From positions 62,001-126,000 of the forward strand of contig JADJSA010000001.1 in the NCBI GenBank assembly GCA_016711925.1: DNA of 64,000 nucleotides, written 5' to 3'. A model generated the notes under the pieces. That model was not told the origin of the DNA, did no database searches, and saw nothing but the letters and a program-made list of their open reading frames with translations. Position 1 is the stretch's first letter. Each line of letters opens with the position of its first letter. The DNA is from Candidatus Methylophosphatis haderslevensis. Its GTDB lineage: Bacteria; Pseudomonadota; Gammaproteobacteria; Burkholderiales; Rhodocyclaceae. The position numbers and the translations under genes are program-made. Of this stretch, positions 53,545 to 61,990 are shown piece by piece.

Positions 53545-54301
53545 GTGGGTAGTGCCGTGCGGGCGCAGTGCGGGCCAGCCGGCAGTTGTTCTCGGCATCA
53601 CGAACCGCGCCAATCATGGCAACAGCGTTGTACCGCCGGGTCGATCGCCAGGCAGGATTCGGCCTTTCGGAAATGCGCATGCGGCGCGGACCGTGCTGTT
53701 CGTGACAGCGCTGATACTCGCGCCCCACTGCGTCGCTGGAGCGGGCGAAGACTTCGAGCAAGGAAAGCGGGCGTTTCGCGCCGGCGACATCGTGACCGCG
53801 ATGGTTCCCCTCAAGCGCGCTTCACAGGCGGGACACGCAGGCGCACAGGCGCTCTATGCGCAGATTCTCGACCGTCCGGAGTTCAACGAGGAAGCGGTCG
53901 CATGGTTCAGAAAGTCCGCCGAGCAGAGTGACCCGGATGGCCAGTACGGCCTGGGCTCGATGCTGGCGGCAGGCGAGGGCGTCGAGCGCGACCTCGTCGC
54001 GGCTCGCGGCTGGATGGAGAAGGCGGCAAGCCAGGGACATGTGCTGGCGATCAACCTGCTTGCGCAGAGTTACATCAACGGCCAGTTGGGCCTGACCGCG
54101 GCGGATCGCGCCAGCCCGCAGGCGCTCGCCGTGCTCATCCGGGCAGCAGACATCGACTTCCTTCCGGCGATCGAGGCTCTCGCCCAGGCCTACGTCAGTG
54201 GCGGTTACGGCGCGGCGCCCGATCCTGCCAGCGCCGAAAAATATGCAGCAAAGCTGCGCGCAAGACCTGGCGCCAAGACCGGCAAGGGGGGCAAGAAATG
54301 A
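53537..54301 (+). CDS. Sel1-repeat secreted protein
   Basis: About 254 residues from ATG 53537, which overlaps the end of the regulator gene and has GAGG seven bases before it. A GTG at 53693 just before the hydrophobic stretch VLFVTALILAPHCVAGAG is an alternative start and would give a better signal peptide. Three Sel1 repeats follow (AQALYAQILDRPEFNEEAV, GQYGLGSMLAAGEGVERD, AINLLAQSYINGQ). Lys-rich end. Overlaps the cytochrome gene at 54298 by four bases, linking the regulator genes to the second half of the island. Confidence 0.75.
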   Translation: MARWVVPCGRSAGQPAVVLGITNRANHGNSVVPPGRSPGRIRPFGNAHAARTVLFVTALILAPHCVAGAGEDFEQGKRAFRAGDIVTAMVPLKRASQAGHAGAQALYAQILDRPEFNEEAVAWFRKSAEQSDPDGQYGLGSMLAAGEGVERDLVAARGWMEKAASQGHVLAINLLAQSYINGQLGLTAADRASPQALAVLIRAADIDFLPAIEALAQAYVSGGYGAAPDPASAEKYAAKLRARPGAKTGKGGKK

Positions 54302-54612
54302 AGCCGGCTTCATTTCGGGCGCAGACACTGGCCGCCCTGTGCGGTCTTCTGACGCTGCCGGCGGCGCATGCGGCGGACATGCGCAACGGCGGCAGGATCT
54401 ACAACGTGCATTGTGCCGGCTGCCACGGCGCCGACGGCCGCAGCGTGATGCCCGAGGCGCCCAACTTCGCCCGCGGCGAGAAGCTGATGCAGTCGGACGT
54501 CGCGCTGCTGTCGGCGATGCGTATCGGCCGCGGTGCGATGCCCGGTTATGTCGGGATTCTTTCCGACAGGGAGATTCTCGATGTCGTCTCGTTTTTGAGA
54601 ACGCTGCGATGA
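54298..54612 (+). CDS. Monoheme class I cytochrome c
   Basis: 104 residues: signal peptide ending AHAAD, heme site CAGCHGAD, distal Met in AMPGYVG, C-terminal helix DREILDVVSFLRTL. A compact single-domain c-type carrier. Start ATG overlaps the preceding stop (ATGA), and its own stop overlaps the propeller gene start in the same way, so it is translated with both. Confidence 0.9.
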   Translation: MKPASFRAQTLAALCGLLTLPAAHAADMRNGGRIYNVHCAGCHGADGRSVMPEAPNFARGEKLMQSDVALLSAMRIGRGAMPGYVGILSDREILDVVSFLRTLR

Positions 54613-55688
54613 GATGGGCCTGCCTGTTTCTGTGCGCGGTGAGCGGGGGCCAGGTGCTCGCGCAGACAGTGGTGCCGCCAAGCGCACCGGCCGACGGCGA
54701 AAGGGTGATAGAGACATTCAATGTCGGCGAAAAGGTCTACGTGCGGGCGCTGGCCGTCGACAAGGCGAGAAACTCGCTCTGGGTCGGCACATCGAGCGGC
54801 GTCAATGAAGTGGATCTCGCCAGCGGCAAGTTGCGCAACACCTTCACCCGCAAGGACGGGCTTGCCAACGAATATGTGTTCGGCATCGGCATCGATTCGG
54901 AAGGCCAGAAATGGTTCGGCACGAATGCCGGCGGCGCGTCTCGCTACAGGTCGGGCGAACCGGGCACCTGGAAGACCTACTTTCCGATGCATGGTCTGGC
55001 CGACTACTGGGTCTATGCGTTTGCCAACGACAAGCAGGGCAAGCTGTGGATCGGCACCTGGGCGGGGGCAAACCAGTTCGATCCGAAGACCGGGAAGTTC
55101 AAGACCTTTGTGAAAGAACTGATCAACGAGTGGGTCTACGGCATCGACGTCGACGCGCGCGGTCGCGTCTGGTTCGGTACCGAGGGCGGGGTGTCCATGT
55201 ACGACGGCAAACGCTGGAAGGCATGGACCCACAAGGACGGACTGGGCGCACCGAACGTCGAGAACCTGCCCGCATCGGCCAACACCGGGCTTGGTACGCG
55301 CTCGCGCCACGATCTGTCGACGCTTAGCGAAGGCAGCCTTACCTACAACCCGAACTACGTGTTTTCAATCGTTGCCACGCCCGAGGGAGAGATCTGGGCA
55401 GGAACATGGGGCGGTGGCGCCGGCCGCTTCGACGGCAGCAAATGGGTCAATTACACGACACGCGACGGGCTTGCCGGCAACGTCGTCTATGCGATGGCGC
55501 GCGACGAGGCCGGCCGCATGTGGTTCGGTACCGATCGCGGCGTTTCGCGGTTCGACGGCAAGAACTGGAAGAGCTTCACACCGCACCAGGGATTGCTGGA
55601 CGCGCATGTCTATTCATTGGCGGTTGGGCCGAACGGCGACATCTGGGCGGGTACCCGGCGTGGTGTCGCCCGTATTGGCGGGAAATGA
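54609..55688 (+). CDS. Secreted regulator-type beta-propeller
   Basis: 359 residues, signal peptide ending VLAQT. About seven repeats of the two-component-regulator propeller type, each with the core W-G-T-x-x-G-V and xFDG: SLWVGTSSGVNEVDL, KLWIGTWAGANQFD, RVWFGTEGGVSMYDG, EIWAGTWGGGAGRFDG, MWFGTDRGVSRFDG. Normally this domain is the periplasmic sensor part of hybrid kinases, but here it stands alone without membrane or kinase parts. An insertion with YNPNY precedes the GTWGGG repeat, as in the next gene. Possibly a ligand-binding or scaffold protein for the cytochrome. Confidence 0.82.
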   Translation: MRWACLFLCAVSGGQVLAQTVVPPSAPADGERVIETFNVGEKVYVRALAVDKARNSLWVGTSSGVNEVDLASGKLRNTFTRKDGLANEYVFGIGIDSEGQKWFGTNAGGASRYRSGEPGTWKTYFPMHGLADYWVYAFANDKQGKLWIGTWAGANQFDPKTGKFKTFVKELINEWVYGIDVDARGRVWFGTEGGVSMYDGKRWKAWTHKDGLGAPNVENLPASANTGLGTRSRHDLSTLSEGSLTYNPNYVFSIVATPEGEIWAGTWGGGAGRFDGSKWVNYTTRDGLAGNVVYAMARDEAGRMWFGTDRGVSRFDGKNWKSFTPHQGLLDAHVYSLAVGPNGDIWAGTRRGVARIGGK

Positions 55689-56995
55689 GGAAGAACGCTT
55701 TGGCAATCAACCACACGGCAGCAGCGATGGCACTGGTGGCATTTGGCGCGACGGTGGCCGGGGCGTATGCCCTGGGCAGACAACAGGCGGTTGGGCCGGA
55801 AACGCGGGCGCCTGCGGCCCCGGTCCAGACCAGTCCGCACCCCGGGCGGCCGGGCGCTGCCATTGCAGGAAACCTGGCCCAAGTGGCGGCGCAGTCCGCG
55901 CCGACGGCGGCGGCAAGCGAGGTGCCGCCGGCGCAGGGCAGGGAAGGGGTGGTTGGCGAAGACCCCAGCCAGAAATTCACGCACTTCAGGGTCGGCAACA
56001 AGAACGTCAAGGCCATCCACGCCGAAGGCAGCACGATCTGGGTGGCGACCTCCGGGGGCGTGATCCGCTATGACACCGAGAGCGACAAATTCCGCCTGTT
56101 CGACGCCCAGAGCGGGCTGTTGTCCAACGGCGTGTTCTACGTCGGCCGCATCGCGGGGCGGATCACCGTCGGCACCTATGGCGGCGGAATGTCGATGTAC
56201 GACGAGAAGGCCGACAAGTGGGACACCCTGAACATTCCGGACGGGCTCGGCGACGCCTTCGTCTATGACGTTCTGGAAGCGAAGAACGGAGATATCTGGA
56301 TCGCCACCTGGTCGGGCGCCAACCGGGTCCGCGGCGGTGCGCTGAAAGATCGCTCGAAGTGGGATCTGTTCACGGTCGAAAACTCGAACAAGGGCTTGCC
56401 GAACGACTGGGTGTACGGCCTTGCGGAAGGCAAGAACGGCGACATCTGGCTTGCCACGGAAGGCGGTCTGGCACGCTTCGCCGGCGGCAAATGGGAAAAC
56501 TGGAATCACGCCAGGGGGCTCGGCGCGGACTATGAGCAGGTGAAGGCGGACATCGAATTCAAGAGCGACCCCGGCAAGGCCTCGGTCCATCACGCCAAGC
56601 AGAAGCAGGAGATGGGGCTGACGGACGTTGACCAGGCCTACAACCCCAACTACATCGTCTCGCTCGAAGTCGATGATAACGGCGTGGTCTGGGCCGGCAC
56701 CTGGGGCGGTGGACTGGCGCGATTCGACGGCAAATCCTGGAAGAACTACACGACCGCCGACGGACTGCCCGGCAACCATGTGTTCATGCTGCAGCGGGAT
56801 GGAGCCAACCGGTTGTGGATCGGCACCAACAAGGGCCTGGCGCGCCTTGTCGATGGCAAGTTCAAGGTCCTGACGACGCGCGACGGATTGTTCGCCGACG
56901 CGGTATTTTCGATGGCCAGCAGTCCCGACGGAACGATGTGGGTCGGCAGTTTCGGTGGCGTCGCACATCTGCGGCCGGTGGCGAAGATCGAGTGA
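55685..56995 (+). CDS. Membrane-anchored regulator-type beta-propeller, paralogue of preceding
   Basis: 436 residues: N-terminal hydrophobic signal or anchor (AAAMALVAFGATVAGAYA), an Ala/Pro linker of about 60 residues, then a propeller with TIWVATSGGVIRYD, DIWIATWSGANRVRGG, DIWLATEGGLARFAGG, VVWAGTWGGGLARFDG, RLWIGTNKGLARLVDG and MWVGSFGGVAHL. The order of repeats and the YNPNY-GTWGGG segment match the 54609 protein, so the two arose by tandem duplication. Overlap with its neighbour by ATGA. An extra helical insertion (about 295-320, HHAKQKQEMG) is unique to this copy. Confidence 0.82.
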   Translation: MRKNALAINHTAAAMALVAFGATVAGAYALGRQQAVGPETRAPAAPVQTSPHPGRPGAAIAGNLAQVAAQSAPTAAASEVPPAQGREGVVGEDPSQKFTHFRVGNKNVKAIHAEGSTIWVATSGGVIRYDTESDKFRLFDAQSGLLSNGVFYVGRIAGRITVGTYGGGMSMYDEKADKWDTLNIPDGLGDAFVYDVLEAKNGDIWIATWSGANRVRGGALKDRSKWDLFTVENSNKGLPNDWVYGLAEGKNGDIWLATEGGLARFAGGKWENWNHARGLGADYEQVKADIEFKSDPGKASVHHAKQKQEMGLTDVDQAYNPNYIVSLEVDDNGVVWAGTWGGGLARFDGKSWKNYTTADGLPGNHVFMLQRDGANRLWIGTNKGLARLVDGKFKVLTTRDGLFADAVFSMASSPDGTMWVGSFGGVAHLRPVAKIE

Positions 56996-56997
56996 TC

Positions 56998-57030
56998 CGC
57001 GCCGGCAGGCGCGCCGATTTTCGAATCGGC
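56998..57030 (+). terminator. Double hairpin after the propeller gene
   Basis: CGCGCC-GGCA-GGCGCG is followed directly by GCCGATT-TTCG-AATCGGC, a seven-pair stem with a stable UUCG-type loop. It starts two bases after the stop. No T run, so it may protect the 3' end of the operon mRNA or terminate weakly. Confidence 0.45.
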
Positions 57031-57124
57031 CTGTATCGGCCCGCATCGGCGTGCGGGCGAGAGCGCCAGACTGTCGGCGCGAGGTCATCGCGCCCGCTGC
57101 GGAGTGGGCACGACACATGGCAGA

Positions 57125-57526
57125 ATGCCGGACGTCAAACCTGTCGGCACGCCCATGTCCGAACGCGATTCGAAATTGCCCGTGGAATCCCCGTCCGCCA
57201 GCCAGTGCTGGCTGGTTGCCTGCCTGTGCGCCGATTGGTGCGATACCTGCCGCGCATTTCGCGCGTCTTTCGATGCGCTTTCCGGGCGCCATGCCGACGT
57301 GCGGTTTCGCTGGATCGATATCGAGGACGAATCAGATCTGCTAGATGGCATCGATGTCGAGAACTTCCCGACCATCCTGATCCAGCGCGGCCGCGATGTT
57401 CTGTTCCTCGGCACCACGGTGCCCAACGCGGGAATCATCGAGCGTCAGCTTGCCGCCCTCCGCGGCGATGCCGCTGCTGTGCCGATTGGCGGCACACCGG
57501 ATGTGCTTGCCCGGCTGGGCGGCTGA
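57125..57526 (+). CDS. Thioredoxin-like protein
   Basis: About 133 residues from ATG 57125 (ATG 57155 is also possible; neither has a good ribosome site). Thioredoxin fold with active site ADWCDTCRAF, a cis-Pro segment NFPTILIQRG and the preceding WIDIEDE strand. No signal peptide is evident, so it is probably cytoplasmic; a periplasmic role in reducing apocytochrome cysteines would need an export signal that I do not see. Confidence 0.82.
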   Translation: MPDVKPVGTPMSERDSKLPVESPSASQCWLVACLCADWCDTCRAFRASFDALSGRHADVRFRWIDIEDESDLLDGIDVENFPTILIQRGRDVLFLGTTVPNAGIIERQLAALRGDAAAVPIGGTPDVLARLGG

Positions 57527-57586
57527 GCGGCGAACTCGCACCGGCGCCGGCTGCGCGCGTCGTACGGCTCTGCAGCAACCTGTTGA

Positions 57587-58705
57587 CTACGCGAGTGTTC
57601 GGCTCCGTCTCGCGCCGACGGCGGCCCCGCCCGTCAGTTTCGCCAGGAATGCGGTGCGGGTATGGACGTCGAGCCGCTCGTACACGTCGGCGACATACTC
57701 CTTGGCGGTGTTGACCGAAATTCCGCATGTCCTTGCGATTTCCTTTAAGCCCTTGCCCAATACCAGAAGCAGGGCCACCTGCGCCTGGCGCGGCGTCAGA
57801 CCGAATCCGGAAAGTTGGGTTCGCGGCCCGTCGGCGCCTTCGATCGGTTCCAGAACAACGAGGACGCGCTGACGCCGATCGTCGGGCGCAACAAGCACTC
57901 TGTTCTCGGACAGTTCCGGCGCCGTATTGAAGTTGAGTTGTGCGGAGGCCGGCACACTCCACAAGCTCTTCGGACTGAGATCAACGCTTCGCACTCCGTA
58001 GGCGTGTCCGTTCGAAATGAGCACAAAAGTGCGATCCGGTACCGGTGGAAGCGCGAATCCCGTACCTTCCGGCATTGCGGCGAGCACTGCTCGCGCCTCG
58101 TCAGTCAGAGCCAGAATGCACCTCGCGGGAAGATCGACGACCATGGTCGCAGCGTCTGGGTGTTGCACGCGCGCAAGGAGATGACGGTAGTCCATTGCCC
58201 TCGCGGCGTGGGACACGTACCAACGAAAGAGCGCCCGCTCTTTCTCGTCGAAGTCCCGCCGACGCCGCGGGCGATGCACAGCGACGCCACCCAGCGGCAC
58301 GCCACGGACAAAGGGCACCATCGCCATAGCGTGATAGTAGTCGAGCTGGCGCATGGCGTCGCCGAATTCGCTCTGGCTGAGTTGCCCGACATCGACGAAT
58401 TCCGACATACGAACCGCTTCGTTCGGGCGCTTCAGGTTCACTAGGTGAACCCGATACGGATCAAGCAGGTAGTAGCGTTCGGCATACGCCTGCATGAGCA
58501 CTTCGTCGATGTTATGGGTATAGGGCACGGATATCGTCCAGTCATTGGGATCGAACCGGATGAATAGCCCACTGGCAAACGAGAATTGCCGGGTTAGCGC
58601 CGCGAACAGCGGCTGCAGCACGCCCAGCGGATCGGCGCCGGCGGATTCGCCGTAGACCTCGTCGACGAAGTTTCGCAGGTGGCGTTGCGCATTCGACGTT
58701 GCCAT
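57587..58705 (-). CDS. LuxR-type transcriptional regulator
   Basis: 372 residues from ATG 58705 (GGGAG close upstream); an ATG at 58762 is an alternative. The long N-terminal part (about 20-290) contains a PAS/GAF-like segment with a DPYRVH and SEFVDVG region and no receiver Asp, and the C-terminus is a LuxR helix-turn-helix (LTPRQAQVALLLVLGKGLKE, then SVNTAKEYVADVYERLDVHT). Likely a ligand-responsive one-component regulator. It faces the thioredoxin gene and is divergent from the secreted orphan at 59082, which it may control. Confidence 0.88.
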   Translation of the reverse strand: MATSNAQRHLRNFVDEVYGESAGADPLGVLQPLFAALTRQFSFASGLFIRFDPNDWTISVPYTHNIDEVLMQAYAERYYLLDPYRVHLVNLKRPNEAVRMSEFVDVGQLSQSEFGDAMRQLDYYHAMAMVPFVRGVPLGGVAVHRPRRRRDFDEKERALFRWYVSHAARAMDYRHLLARVQHPDAATMVVDLPARCILALTDEARAVLAAMPEGTGFALPPVPDRTFVLISNGHAYGVRSVDLSPKSLWSVPASAQLNFNTAPELSENRVLVAPDDRRQRVLVVLEPIEGADGPRTQLSGFGLTPRQAQVALLLVLGKGLKEIARTCGISVNTAKEYVADVYERLDVHTRTAFLAKLTGGAAVGARRSRTLA

Positions 58706-59081
58706 TTCTCCCTGCCGCGTTGGCGCGGCGAATCTGCCTGAAGGGGAGTGATCCCCCCACATCCGGGGGGTACACGAGCATGCTTTCTATGCATATATTA
58801 TAGATCATTCGCTGAGGGATTGGATGCTGGTTGCGCCGACCAGATGTTTCGGGGGGCTGCGTTGCGGAGCCCGAGGCGGTTTGCGTCTGATCTGGGGCGG
58901 GTTGCGCTTGTCCCATCGCATCACCAACGATCAAATCGCCAATGTCGCAGGCAGCAAGAAAGCGCCTCGTGTCCCTCCGTCAAAGGGTCCGCATCGATAT
59001 GGCTTTGGGCCGAGATGGGTGAATCGCAAACAAAGGGAGCATCCAGACGCAGTTCAACATGACAGGAAAGGAAGAGGTCAA
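58706..59081. other. Divergent promoter region
   Basis: 376 bases between the LuxR-type gene and the secreted-protein gene. An A/T-rich patch at 58779-58806 contains GCATGCTTTCTATGCATATA, with overlapping GCATGC and ATGCAT palindromes, a plausible operator or promoter for either gene. The overlapping open frame from 58824 lacks a ribosome site. Confidence 0.4.
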
Positions 59082-59978
59082 ATGAAACCATCGAAGATGT
59101 TCATGTCCATCGCCGCCGCCATGGCATTCGGATCGGGGGCAGCCCTCGCGGATTCCGACGCGAACCAAGTACGCTACAAGACCGGTTTCGAAGCGCCGGA
59201 CTTCGTAGCTGGTCAACCGCTAGCGGGACAGCAGGGCTGGAACGCGCCGCCTCCGCTCAGCGCAGAGGCTGCCGTGGTGTCCAAGGACAAACCCCGTCAA
59301 GGCAAGCAGTCGGTGTTCGTCCCCGGCGCCGATCTTGTCCACCAGGATTTCATCAACGAGTTGACTCAAGGCTACTACGACGCGATAGGCTCCTATCGGA
59401 AGCCGATTTGTCTGATTGCCACCCAGTCTGGCTGCAAAACGCTTGTTGACGAGTTGGATTCGGAGAACATTTACACTGGCTACGAAGCGAAAGGCAGGGT
59501 CGTCCGGGTTTCCGCGCATGTCCGCGTGGACGGTGCCCGAACACTCGGAAACAATTTCTTCTCGGCGAGCGTCGGCGCCATTGCAGTTGGCACGGACTCC
59601 GACACCGGCAAACTGGCTCCGGAGGGAGTGGGCGAACTGGCAATCTCATCCGATGGGCACGTCTACGGTTACTCAGGGGCACACTATGTGCCGACGCCTT
59701 TCCTGGTCAAGGATCGAGTCACTCTCGACGAGTGGCACACGCTGGCGGTCGAGGCGGATTTCGGGGAGCGGAAGACCAGATTCTTCGTCGATGATGAGTA
59801 CATTGGCTGGATTTGGTTCGACAACCAAGTAACCACCGACCTTCTGTTGCGCGGGAGCATGCTGGTGTACGCCGCGCCCGAGTCCGGAACAGCAGAGAGA
59901 ACGCTGTACGAGAAGAAGAACTATAGCGCGCACTTCGATCAGTTCGCTATCAAGGTCGAGCACCCGCACAACCGATGA
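59082..59978 (+). CDS. Secreted protein of unknown family, beta-rich
   Basis: 298 residues, ATG 59082 with AGGAAGAGG upstream. Signal peptide ends AALADS. Mature part is rich in beta-strand-like segments with Gly turns; the layout (YKTGFEAPDFVAGQPLAGQQ early, TLDEWHTLAVEADFGERKTR late, then FFVDDEYIGWIWFD) resembles concanavalin-like LamG/laminin-type jelly-roll domains. Two Cys pairs near residue 110 (ICLIATQSGC) may form a disulphide. No catalytic motif is visible. It stands alone with a strong downstream hairpin and may be regulated by the divergent LuxR-type gene. Confidence 0.7.
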   Translation: MKPSKMFMSIAAAMAFGSGAALADSDANQVRYKTGFEAPDFVAGQPLAGQQGWNAPPPLSAEAAVVSKDKPRQGKQSVFVPGADLVHQDFINELTQGYYDAIGSYRKPICLIATQSGCKTLVDELDSENIYTGYEAKGRVVRVSAHVRVDGARTLGNNFFSASVGAIAVGTDSDTGKLAPEGVGELAISSDGHVYGYSGAHYVPTPFLVKDRVTLDEWHTLAVEADFGERKTRFFVDDEYIGWIWFDNQVTTDLLLRGSMLVYAAPESGTAERTLYEKKNYSAHFDQFAIKVEHPHNR

Positions 59979-60060
59979 CAGCAGATTTTGAGATCCACGC
60001 GATCGATCGAATCGCTGATCTCCTTTGAGCTAGTCTGCGAAGGCTGCCCTCTCAGAGCAG

Positions 60061-60099
60061 GAGACTTGGCGCAATGTCCCAAGACATTGCGCCAATCTC
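60061..60099. terminator. Perfect 13-bp hairpin
   Basis: TTGGCGCAATGTC (60066-60078) and GACATTGCGCCAA (60083-60095) are exact reverse complements around a CCAA loop; with one bulged base, GAGA and TCTC extend it by four pairs, and TTT follows. It lies about 80 bases after the secreted-protein gene and is the most perfect inverted repeat that I noticed. Confidence 0.6.
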
Positions 60100-60153
60100 T
60101 TTCGCAACGCCGGAACCCGCTTGCAGCCTTGCTTTGGCGGCATGCTGTGCCGG

Positions 60154-60220
60154 GAGCGCCATTTCATGCGGGTTCCAGCCTTGACTGGCTGGAGATGGCC
60201 GTCCTGTCTGGCTTGCAGAC
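60154..60220 (+). repeat. Short dispersed repeat, copy 1
   Basis: 67 bases starting GAGCGCCATT and containing GCCGTCC-GTCTGGC align without gaps to 61920-61986 with 52 of 67 identities by hand. The surrounding 59979-60417 stretch contains the hairpin above and no gene. Confidence 0.55.
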
Positions 60221-60417
60221 TGGCACGCCGTTCCCCCGCCGATCGAACGGCGGACGACGCGTGGCGTGAACCGTGGGCCGCGAGCGTACCCGTCTCGGGT
60301 ACTCAACCTGCGAACGGGTTGCGGCCGGGTATCGGGGATAAACTACCGCATCGGCACTTGCCCGAAGCGCGCCGATCACTCGCGCAGTTCGGCTCTGCCC
60401 AACATAACGGTAGTCAA

Positions 60418-60678
60418 ATGGACGACGAGAAGATCGAGATACGGGTGACCAGCAGCGGCCAGAAGCTGCAGGTAGTGGTGCTCAGAAAGACACTGGACAT
60501 GATCGAGGTGGTGATCGGCGAGGGCGCCCACAATGTGCGCTGCAGCCTGACGCCGACCCGCAACGGCGCGGCCTACGTCGGCAACGCGATGGGGCGCGAG
60601 ATCGTCTACGAGAAGAGCCGCGAAGCCGTCAAGGCCGACATGGCGCGCGCCGCGGGGTTTCACGACTTCAGGCGCTAG
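60418..60678 (+). CDS. Small conserved-looking protein, unknown
   Basis: 86 residues beginning MDDEKIEIRVTSSGQKLQVV, mostly beta-strand then a helix with KSREAVKADMARAAGF. No recognised domain, no signal. A GC-skewed codon pattern and clean frame support coding; the ribosome site is weak. It precedes the methyltransferase by 38 bp, so the two are probably co-transcribed. Confidence 0.6.
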   Translation: MDDEKIEIRVTSSGQKLQVVVLRKTLDMIEVVIGEGAHNVRCSLTPTRNGAAYVGNAMGREIVYEKSREAVKADMARAAGFHDFRR

Positions 60679-60716
60679 GCGCGCCCGGCTCGGGGCCAGG
60701 AGTTTGCCGCGCCGGG

Positions 60717-61871
60717 ATGGACGATCCGATGAGCGATGAGCGGTTGATCACCTGGATGGAATCCGGCGAGAGCCGTTCGGCTTTGTGGCACTCGGAGGCC
60801 GGCACGGCGCCGCCGCGGCGCGTGGTGATTGCCGACGACAGCCTCACCGCCGATGCGGCGTATCGCTTGGCCTGCGAGGGTACCGCCATGCTGTGGCGTG
60901 GCGACTTCCACAATGCCAGGCAGTTGCTGCAGGCGATCGCGCGGCGCGTCGATCGCAAGCCGGCGAAGGTGGCCCGGCAGCGGGTGGATGCGGCAGCGCC
61001 GCTCGATGCGTTCCACCGCCACCGCCTGGCGCAATCGCAGCGTGCCCGCACGCTGGGTATGCTGCTGCTGCCGTTCGAGGCCGACTACACGGTGGCGCTG
61101 CGGCGCGCACCCGATGTGCGCCAGGCCTGCCAGGAAGCCTATGGTCCCGCCACGCAGGCGTTTGTCGCCTCGCTGCGCGAGTTGCTTGGCGTAATCGGGG
61201 CGCACGAATGGCGCAGGAACGGCGTGCCGATCGCCGAGCTCGGCGCGAGGATTCATCCGCACTACGGCGTGTTCTCGCCGATCCGCGGCGAATACCTGGC
61301 GCTGGTCGCCAGGGCGCCGCTGCCGGCCCACAACCTGGCTTTCGATATCGGCACCGGCACCGGCGTGCTGGCGGCGCTGCTGGCCCGCCGCGGCGTCAAG
61401 CGGGTAGTCGCGACCGATCGCGACCCGCGTGCGCTGGCCTGCGCGCGCGAGAACATCACGCGCCTCGGGCTGGGCGATCGGGTCGAGGTGATGCTGCAGG
61501 ATCTGTTTCCGCCGGGCCGCGCGCCGTTGATCGTGTGCAATCCGCCGTGGGTGCCGGCACGGCCGGCTTCGCCGCTGGAGCACGCAATTTTCGACCCCGA
61601 CAGCCGCATGCTGCGCGGATTTCTCGCCGGGCTCGCCGGGCATCTCGAAGCGAACGGCGAAGGCTGGCTGATCCTCTCCGATTTTGCCGAGCACCTCGGC
61701 CTGCGCACGCGCGCCGATCTGCTGGGGCTGTTCGCCGCCGCCGGCCTGGTCGTGGTCGATCGCATCGACATACGACCGGCGCATCGCAAGGCCGGCGACC
61801 GCAGCGATCCGCTGCACGCGGCGCGCAGCGCCGAAATCACCTCGCTGTGGCGGCTCGCCCCGGCGCATTGA
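60717..61871 (+). CDS. Class I SAM-dependent methyltransferase with NPPW motif
   Basis: 384 residues. The N-terminal 190 residues are a helical region of unknown fold; the C-terminal Rossmann domain has the SAM loop FDIGTGTGVLAALLARRG (about 217-234), an acidic ATDRD after strand 2, and LIVCNPPWVPARP (about 277-289), the NPPW/NPPY motif of HemK/PrmC-type Gln and N6-adenine methyltransferases. The target may be protein Gln, rRNA or another amide; not determinable. AGGAGT lies upstream; ATG 60729 is an alternative. Confidence 0.85.
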   Translation: MDDPMSDERLITWMESGESRSALWHSEAGTAPPRRVVIADDSLTADAAYRLACEGTAMLWRGDFHNARQLLQAIARRVDRKPAKVARQRVDAAAPLDAFHRHRLAQSQRARTLGMLLLPFEADYTVALRRAPDVRQACQEAYGPATQAFVASLRELLGVIGAHEWRRNGVPIAELGARIHPHYGVFSPIRGEYLALVARAPLPAHNLAFDIGTGTGVLAALLARRGVKRVVATDRDPRALACARENITRLGLGDRVEVMLQDLFPPGRAPLIVCNPPWVPARPASPLEHAIFDPDSRMLRGFLAGLAGHLEANGEGWLILSDFAEHLGLRTRADLLGLFAAAGLVVVDRIDIRPAHRKAGDRSDPLHAARSAEITSLWRLAPAH

Positions 61872-61919
61872 TCTGCCAGGGGCCGCATGCAGGCTGGCTC
61901 GCCGGGCAGGCAGGCCCGA

Positions 61920-61986
61920 GAGCGCCATTCCATGCGCCTCCCGGCGTTGCCTGCCCGGAGAGCGCCGTCCCGTCTGGCCCGCAGGC
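61920..61986 (+). repeat. Short dispersed repeat, copy 2
   Basis: The second copy of the 67-base repeat of 60154, lying immediately beyond the 3' end of the truncated hscA (5 bases after its stop on the minus strand). Its position suggests that a repeat-mediated deletion could have removed the 3' part of that gene. Confidence 0.55.
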
Positions 61987-61990
61987 GGGG

